Shown here: positions 29,539 to 35,524 of the stretch, in pieces | Layout: each line of letters starts with the position of its first letter | Position numbering within the stretch: position 1 is the first letter of the stretch | Assembly (NCBI GenBank): GCA_032718475.1 | Contig: JAUCBJ010002153.1 | Span: 1 to 35,524 of the forward strand | Length of the DNA: 35,524 nucleotides | Reading direction: 5' to 3' | Origin: Nemertoderma westbladi | Lineage: Eukaryota; Xenacoelomorpha; Nemertodermatida; Nemertodermatidae | Notes under the pieces: generated by a model | Databases searched by the model: none | What the model was told of the DNA's origin: nothing | What the model saw: the letters and a program-made list of their open reading frames with translations, nothing else | Translations under genes and position numbers: made by a program

Positions 29539-30204
29539 CTAAACAAAAACAATATATATTTTATTAAAGTTCTCCTATAGTTTTTGAGAACCTCCAAACA
29601 ACTTCTGTGACTCAACATAATACTGGGTGACGGTGCAGGCCTTTAATACGGTGCTGCTTGTGTGCCGGTAGCGCTCGGAGTTACAAACTGTACGACGTCG
29701 ATAACCAAACACAGTACGGTTTAAATTGTTTATGAAATAATCATAATACATAATATCTTAATGAATCCTGATTAATTGTGAAATTGTATTTGATGCGTGT
29801 CAGATTATACAGATATCTTACAAGTGGTTGGCCAACTAAAGTTGAACCTTCGTAATTTGTAAGTAAGTCAGTTGTGTTATCGGTTGGCCAGGTAACATGG
29901 CGGACGCATCTACGCGTCTTCAAGGTGTCCTTTTTATTATTATTATTACATCCGGATGCGCCCCGGTGGCTATAATTAGTAAAATGGTGTGTATATTTAC
30001 TTAGATTGGCACAGAGCAACACAAATAAAATTAAAATTATGTATTTATACATCTTTAATACATATACGATACGTCATACGAGGTAAAATAACATTATAAA
30101 ATATATATTGGAAGAACCGAACAATTATACATAATAATCAAATATGCCGTAGAACAGGCAACGCATTGAAATTATAGACTATTTCGCTCAAATGGACCAG
30201 TCCC
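29539..30204 (-). other. Intronic sequence with a possible small secreted-protein reading frame
   Basis: The minus frame at 29741-30052 encodes 103 residues that begin with MYKYIILILFVLLCANLS, which looks like a signal peptide. Two Cys residues (GASGCNNNN and TRRCVRH) and NLT/NFT sequons follow. After its TGA another frame continues (about 29560-29735) with RTVFGYRRRTVCNSERYRHT and a further Cys. This could be a spliced or frameshifted small secreted protein, or chance. No family was recognised and no splice sites clearly join the two parts. Confidence 0.25.
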
Positions 30205-30224
30205 GTCCATGAGTCCCGTCCTTT

Positions 30225-33200
30225 GTCAGGTCATGTATTCTAGGTCATTGATCAAGAAAACTTGCCACCTCCATGCAGCATAAAGGAGGTGCCACCTGTA
30301 GCTGCATAGACCCTCTTACTAGGGCAAATCTGGTCCTGTAACTAGGACCCCCTTCGTTCTGGGATAAGGACGCCCTTGGTCCTGGATTAAGGACCCATAT
30401 ACTTGGCTGCAGGGGTATATGGCCTGACCAGGCAGATGGTGATCTACCAATGGCTGGTCAGGAGCAGAGTGTTCTCATGTCCACTCTGAGAGCACTTCAC
30501 TGCGACATTCACCTGGCAGCAAGGGTACAGGGCATGACCCAGCAGATGAGCTGCAACAGCCAATGGTGGGTCATGTGCGCCAGAGTAGATATGGGTGATG
30601 GGCCTCATATCTGACTCCATTGCGACACCCACCCTGTGGAATGGCAAACCAGGGTGTGGTATTTGCCCCGAGAGCTGACTCGGCAAAAAGCACCCCCCAA
30701 CCCCCACTATGGATTACATTAGCAATGCGGAGGTCCGGCCACTAGAGGCCAGTGGAATTACCGGACACAATCGGCCTCACAGGCGTCAGTTAACTCCTGA
30801 CCGGCTGCCTGTCCCACCCCCTACTGGAGAGAGAGCAGCCAACAATTCTTTGAGTCCCTTTCCTGATGACCTTTCTGGCCCAAACCCTGGGTCACCAGGA
30901 AGGCCAGATTGTGATGGGGAGAGGGATTCTGGAGTTGGAGGCTACTCTCATGTTCCACCCCGACCAACAAAGCCATTGGTGAATCTGAGGCAAGTCACAA
31001 GACTAGCCTCAGTAAACACCCTAACACTCAGGTCCCCAATGCGACAAGGTGAGCTGACTGCCTTGGCAGATAAGCTTTCTCTTAGCGCAGTGGGTGTTCA
31101 AGAGCACCGAATGCAGACTGGACAGACTGATGAGGTTCTGATTAAGGACATGGGGGGCGGTTGGCGACTCGCCCTCACGTCAGCAGATGATAGTGGCAAT
31201 GGTGGAATTGGTCTATTGATGAATCCAACTGCACATGCAGCATTGGACAAAATAGACCAAATCTCTAACCGCATCATCCGTTGCCACTTCTCATGTTCTG
31301 GAAGACTGGCTAAGAAGTTTCCTAAGGTGGTTCTGATTGTGTGCTACTCTCCAACTAGTGTTGCCCCTGTAGAGGAGGTGGAAAATTTTTACCACAATCT
31401 ACAAGCAGCTACTGATGGAGTGGATCAGCATGCATTCTTAACATTCCTGGGAGACTTTAATGCAAGTCTGCATCAATCACCTACATCGCCCTGGGTCTAT
31501 AGCAATAGTGTTAACCGAAATTCTGTCCATCTTCAGGATTTTATCTCTGGAAATGGATTTTTTTCGGCTGGAACCCAGTTCAAGAAGCGAACTGGAAAGC
31601 TATGGACTCATAGTGGACCCAGTGGTCACAAGTCCCAGATAGACCATATTCTGTTTCGTAGGAAATACAGGAGCTCTATACAAGACTGTAATGCATTTAC
31701 ACTTCGACCCTTCTCCAGTGATCACCGCCTTATTGTGGCCAAGGTAAGACTTAGTCTGCGTGCTAGCAGAACAACGAAATCTGCCTTGCCGCGGCATGAC
31801 TGGTCCTCTCTGTTGCAACAGCCAAGTGTGAGATCCAGCTTCACACTACAGCTGAGCAACAGGTATGAGGCTCTTGCCTCTGAGGCGGCAGATCACTGTG
31901 AGGGCTATACTGCCTTTACAGAAGCAGTTAAGTTAGCAGCTGCAGAAACAGTTCCTGTATACCCTCGAAACAGGAAAAGGGCCCCCTGGACTGACAACAA
32001 AATTCAGAAGTGCCGAAATGATCTTCATAAGGCGCAGAAAGAGTCCCGACTCAAACAGACTACAGCGGCCAAGAATGCAGTTAAGGCTGCATCTAGGTCC
32101 CTGAACAGGCAGTACTCTGCTAATCTACAGGAGCTAATAAACCAACAGGTTGATGCCATCAATGATGCTGACGACAGCAGGCAATCATCCCAGGCATGGA
32201 AATCGATCAATCTGCTTACTGGGCGGAAAAGCCAACCAACCACCAAGGTTAAGGCTGAATCACCAGCCGATCGCCTCAATGGTTGGAAAGCCCACTTTGA
32301 AAAGCTCCTCAATAATGACAGGGTATTGCCTGATAACTTTATAGAAGTAAAAGTGTCTGAGTCTGTACTCCCAGATATTCCCATTGGCGATATCTCCTTT
32401 GCAGAAGTGAAGGCTGCTGCAAAGAGCATTAAGACCAATCGTGCCAGTGGAGTAGATGGTGTTCCCCCTGAGGTCTTTAAAATACCTGAGTGTTTAAAGC
32501 TCATCTATCCCATCATAGTAGACATGTACCGAACTACAAGAGTCCCACAAGAAATGAAAACAAATAAGTTGGTGCCAGTTCCCAAGAAGGGCAACCTAAC
32601 ACTCTATGGTTCTTTTCGGGGAATCTCATTGATCTCGATTGCTGCAAAGCTATACAATAGGATTCTATTAAATCGCATCAGGGATCCCATTGAGAGACTG
32701 CTCCGTGGAAATCAGAATGGGTTCCGTAAAGGTCGTGGGACCATGGAGCCCATTTTGGCACTTAGAAGGATAATTGAAGAGTTATCAAAAAAGAAAGACA
32801 GGCATCTGGCTGTTATCTTTGTTGACTTCTTCAAGGCCTTTGATTCAGTCTCTCGCTCACGTATGTTCAGCATACTTTCATTATATGGGATTCCTGATGA
32901 AATTATTGCAGCAATCAGATCAGTATACGATGGTTCGACAACATTTGTGTCTACTGTTGACGGTGACACAGAACCATTTGAAGTGTTATGGGGCGTCCTC
33001 CAAGGAGACACACTTGCACCATTCTTGTTCATTATTGTGGTTGACTATGTTCTACGCATGTCCTTAGATCATTATAATGATGATGGGGTGATGATAACTC
33101 CACCTACTGGCTCCAGAAGTCGAGGAAATCCTGCCAAGTACCTAACTGATCTAGACTTTGCTGATGACTTAGGAGTACTATCAGAATCATTAGAGGGAGC

Positions 33201-33974
33201 CCAACGGCTCCTCAGCTCATTAGAACATGCTGCTTCTAGTGTTGGTCTTTTTATTAACTCCAGAAAGACCAAAATTCTGACAGTTAACTTTGAAAGTCCT
33301 CAGCAAGTCTCTGATCGGATGAGCATAAGCTCAAAGGATGGTATGCTTGAGCATGTGGACGACTTCTGTTACCTGGGATCATGGATCCGGAAGTCAGGTG
33401 AGGACCTTCGAATACGTAAGGGAAAGGCATGGGCAGCCTTGAATAGGCTTTCCAGGATTTGGAAGTCACCGAGAATTAATCGGAAACTTAAGGTCCGATT
33501 ATTTAGAGCAGCAGTAGTTCCAGTGCTCCTCTATGGGAGTCCATGCTGGGCTCTAACTGCTGAGGATACCAAATCTCTGGATGGCACATTCACAAGAATG
33601 CTACGCCGGGTTCATTGTGTCAAGTACAATGCACACATCTCCAACCAGACACTATATAACATTGGAGGTGTCTCATTGGTTCCCCCAAGCTTGACACTAG
33701 AACAAAATCGCCTCCGCTTTGCAGGACATTGCTTTCGCCGTGAGGACCAGCCAGTGCATAATCTTGTACTTTGGCAGCCTCATGGAGTGAATAACCATGG
33801 TGGACAGCCCATGACTTTCTTGAGACGCATCTTAAAGGACACTGGCCTTAAAGATGCGGATGATCTAGCAAATGTCATGGGTGATAGGGAGTTGTGGCGG
33901 TGCAATTTTGTTGACAAGCCGGCACAGCATTCTTAAAAATGCAGCTGCAATGCAGCATGCCGATCATAGTAGTA
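30225..33974 (+). mobile_element. RTE-like LINE family A, full-length apparently intact copy A3
   Basis: This is a complete non-LTR retrotransposon: a 5' UTR of about 484 bp, one long ORF, a short 3' UTR with the GCTGCA-A-TGCAGC hairpin, and an ATAGTAGTAG tail. It shares with A2 the first bases GTCAGGTCA and the whole structure, so the ends are well defined. A candidate 8-bp target duplication GTCCATGA lies at 30205-30212 and 33975-33982, with 12 unexplained bases at the 5' side. With no stop or frameshift it is a candidate for a source copy. It lies upstream of the FN3 exon, antisense to Eph. Confidence 0.95.
30709..33936 (+). CDS. LINE A3 polyprotein: APE-type endonuclease plus reverse transcriptase, 1,075 aa
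   Basis: This protein nicks target DNA and copies its own RNA at the nick. Residues 1-90 are a Pro-rich N-terminus. An APE-like endonuclease follows (about 90-350), with SVNTLT near 100, QEHR near 130 (catalytic Glu), GDFNA near 248, QIDHILF near 310 and SSDHR near 336. After a linker, the RT spans about 605-880: VPVPKKGNLTLYGSFRGISL, QNGFRKGRG, VIFVDFFKAFDS near 702 and LDFADD near 816 (the two Asp of the RT active site). The C-terminal domain ends with WQPHGVNNHGGQPMTFLRRI near 1018. No separate ORF1 is seen. The single EN-RT ORF, short 3' UTR and trinucleotide tail fit the RTE superfamily. That assignment is by resemblance and is untested. Confidence 0.93.
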   Translation: MDYISNAEVRPLEASGITGHNRPHRRQLTPDRLPVPPPTGERAANNSLSPFPDDLSGPNPGSPGRPDCDGERDSGVGGYSHVPPRPTKPLVNLRQVTRLASVNTLTLRSPMRQGELTALADKLSLSAVGVQEHRMQTGQTDEVLIKDMGGGWRLALTSADDSGNGGIGLLMNPTAHAALDKIDQISNRIIRCHFSCSGRLAKKFPKVVLIVCYSPTSVAPVEEVENFYHNLQAATDGVDQHAFLTFLGDFNASLHQSPTSPWVYSNSVNRNSVHLQDFISGNGFFSAGTQFKKRTGKLWTHSGPSGHKSQIDHILFRRKYRSSIQDCNAFTLRPFSSDHRLIVAKVRLSLRASRTTKSALPRHDWSSLLQQPSVRSSFTLQLSNRYEALASEAADHCEGYTAFTEAVKLAAAETVPVYPRNRKRAPWTDNKIQKCRNDLHKAQKESRLKQTTAAKNAVKAASRSLNRQYSANLQELINQQVDAINDADDSRQSSQAWKSINLLTGRKSQPTTKVKAESPADRLNGWKAHFEKLLNNDRVLPDNFIEVKVSESVLPDIPIGDISFAEVKAAAKSIKTNRASGVDGVPPEVFKIPECLKLIYPIIVDMYRTTRVPQEMKTNKLVPVPKKGNLTLYGSFRGISLISIAAKLYNRILLNRIRDPIERLLRGNQNGFRKGRGTMEPILALRRIIEELSKKKDRHLAVIFVDFFKAFDSVSRSRMFSILSLYGIPDEIIAAIRSVYDGSTTFVSTVDGDTEPFEVLWGVLQGDTLAPFLFIIVVDYVLRMSLDHYNDDGVMITPPTGSRSRGNPAKYLTDLDFADDLGVLSESLEGAQRLLSSLEHAASSVGLFINSRKTKILTVNFESPQQVSDRMSISSKDGMLEHVDDFCYLGSWIRKSGEDLRIRKGKAWAALNRLSRIWKSPRINRKLKVRLFRAAVVPVLLYGSPCWALTAEDTKSLDGTFTRMLRRVHCVKYNAHISNQTLYNIGGVSLVPPSLTLEQNRLRFAGHCFRREDQPVHNLVLWQPHGVNNHGGQPMTFLRRILKDTGLKDADDLANVMGDRELWRCNFVDKPAQHS

Positions 33975-33982
33975 GTCCATGA

Positions 33983-34059
33983 CAAAAAATATACCAAATA
34001 ATACATTAAGTCGCTCAATTATAATTAGAAGAACGAAACTTATGTTGCCCGTTGTGGAA
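33983..34059. other. Unique AT-rich gap
   Basis: This is a short unique stretch between the LINE A3 tail and an uncertain open frame. Nothing was recognised. Confidence 0.5.
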
Positions 34060-34480
34060 TCAACTCAACCGTATAAAATTATATATAACGTTGTGTCTAT
34101 CTGAATGATCTCCCGTGGATGAGTTCATTACTGCACCAATATACCATAGCTGGAAAGACTGCCGGAAACTCAAATTAATTTCTTTCTTTATATTCTTTAC
34201 CATTGTTTTTACACCATACTGATGAACGGCAATAGATGTTAGCGATGGAAGATTCAACAACCATGAATTTCTTACGAACTGCGCAAAAATATCTATTTTT
34301 GATAATCCTGTGATGTGTTGTCCAAGCCAATAATTATAGATGTAATTTACTGTTGCATTATTAGTATTGAATAAACTATATAATAATCTCAAATTGTGCA
34401 ATCTTATCAAGGTCTCGACGTTTGGTTGATTCAGCAGTCTGTTGAGAACGTTGTTGTTCACATAGTTACCTACTCGTAGC
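34060..34480 (-). pseudogene. Uncertain open frame, possibly a LINE C-terminal remnant
   Basis: The minus frame gives about 140 non-repetitive residues, from NYVNNNVLNRLLNQPNVETL to a TAG at 34060. It contains DIFAQFVRNSWLLNLP, QYGVKTMVKNIKKEINLSFR and QLWYIGAVMNSSTGDHSDRH. The pattern of an SW-x-LL stretch, a middle helix and W-x-x-x-x-x-NSSTG loosely recalls the extension after the RT in some CR1-type LINEs of invertebrates. The resemblance is weak and from memory. It continues in frame into the 42-bp array, whose first unit reads MLRVG. It could also be an unknown host exon. Confidence 0.3.
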
Positions 34481-35524
34481 ATTTTATGTATACATTTATG
34501 TATGGAAGTACCTACTGGTAGCACTTTATGTATACATTTATGTATGGAAGTACCTACTCGTAGCACTTTATGTATACATTTATGTATGGAAGTACCTACT
34601 CGTAGCACTTTATGTATACATTTATGTATGGAAGTACCTACTCGTAGCACTTTATGTATACATTTATGTATGGAAGTACCTACTCGTAGCACTTTATGTA
34701 TACATTTATGTATGGAAGTACCTACTCGTAGCACTTTATGTATACATTTATGTATGGAAGTACCTACTCGTAGCACTTTATGTATACATTTATGTATGGA
34801 AGTACCTACTCGTAGCACTTTATGTATACATTTATGTATGGAAGTACCTACTCGTAGCACTTTATGTATACATTTATGTATGGAAGTACCTACTCGTAGC
34901 ACTTTATGTATACATTTATGTATGGAAGTACCTACTCGTAGCACTTTATGTATACATTTATGTATGGAAGTACCTACTCGTAGCACTTTATGTATACATT
35001 TATGTATGGAAGTACCTACTCGTAGCACTTTATGTATACATTTATGTATGGAAGTACCTACTCGTAGCACTTTATGTATACATTTATGTATGGAAGTACC
35101 TACTCGTAGCACTTTATGTATACATTTATGTATGGAAGTACCTACTCGTAGCACTTTATGTATACATTTATGTACGGAAGTACCTACTCGTAGCACTTTA
35201 TGTATACATTTATGTATGGAAGTACCTACTCGTAGCACTTTATGTATACATTTATGTATGGAAGTACCTACTCGTAGCACTTTATGTATACATTTATGTA
35301 TGGAAGTACCTACTCGTAGCACTTTATGTATACATTTATGTACGGAAGTACCTACTCGTAGCACTTTATGTATACATTTATGTATGGAAGTACCTACTCG
35401 TAGCACTTTATGTATACATTTATGTATGGAAGTACCTACTCGTAGCACTTTATGTATACATTTATGTATGGAAGTACCTACTCGTAGCACTTTATGTATA
35501 CATTTATGTATAGAAGTACCTACT
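34467..35524 (-). repeat. 42-bp minisatellite, at least 25 copies, running off the window
   Basis: Tandem copies on the plus strand of GAAGTACCTACTCGTAGCAC then TTTATGTATACATTTATGTATG. They are almost identical, with only a few changes, at 34497, 34516, 35174 and 35343 among others. The minus frame stays open as a 14-residue repeat (VLRVGTSIHKCIHK) and joins the non-repetitive frame at 34060-34480. The period is a multiple of three. The right end is not in the window. Confidence 0.95.

Overview
This window looks like nuclear DNA of an animal, most likely an invertebrate. Its only clear host gene is an Eph receptor tyrosine kinase, a metazoan-specific family. It is on the minus strand and split by long introns filled with minisatellites and non-LTR retrotransposons. 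I cannot name the species. Eight exons can be placed, with matching intron phases and plausible splice sites: second FN3 domain (29269-29538), transmembrane (24422-24589), juxtamembrane (24123-24251), kinase N-lobe (18730-18998), catalytic loop to activation-loop tyrosine (17939-18148), P+1 loop/APE (3148-3297), C-lobe end (1640-1827) and SAM plus stop (233-512). They join into about 553 residues with all kinase signatures intact. The ligand-binding half lies beyond the right edge or was not recognised.

Two things fill the introns. First, tandem arrays: 30 bp (566-1556), about 25-28 bp (1848-3160), 36 bp (5231-17964, interrupted), 24 bp (22901-23375), about 39-44 bp (24577-27770), 42 bp AT-rich (27771-28108), 10 bp (28891-28980) and 42 bp (34467-35524, running off the edge). 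Second, LINE elements: an RTE-like family A (a 5'-truncated copy, a full-length copy with three stops, an apparently intact copy, and a fragment), an RTE-like family B (one dead copy present twice through a 4,257-bp tandem duplication), an older RTE-like C-terminal remnant split by a family-A insertion, and a CR1/L2-like 3' end with an 8-bp tail repeat.

The most unusual signal is how three of the arrays relate to the Eph exons. Their repeat units are copies of an Eph exon-intron boundary. The 36-bp unit repeats the activation-loop end of the catalytic exon plus its 5' splice site. The 25-bp unit repeats the NQD end of the next kinase exon plus its GTAAGT donor. The 39-bp unit repeats the 3' splice site plus the start of the transmembrane exon. 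Two of these periods are multiples of three, and their frames are open over long stretches. The gene therefore carries hundreds of decoy or alternative splice sites made from its own boundaries. A separate 30-bp array in the last intron repeats a close match to the CTCF-binding consensus about 33 times in one orientation.

All calls come from reading the sequence. No database search, alignment program or transcript evidence was available.
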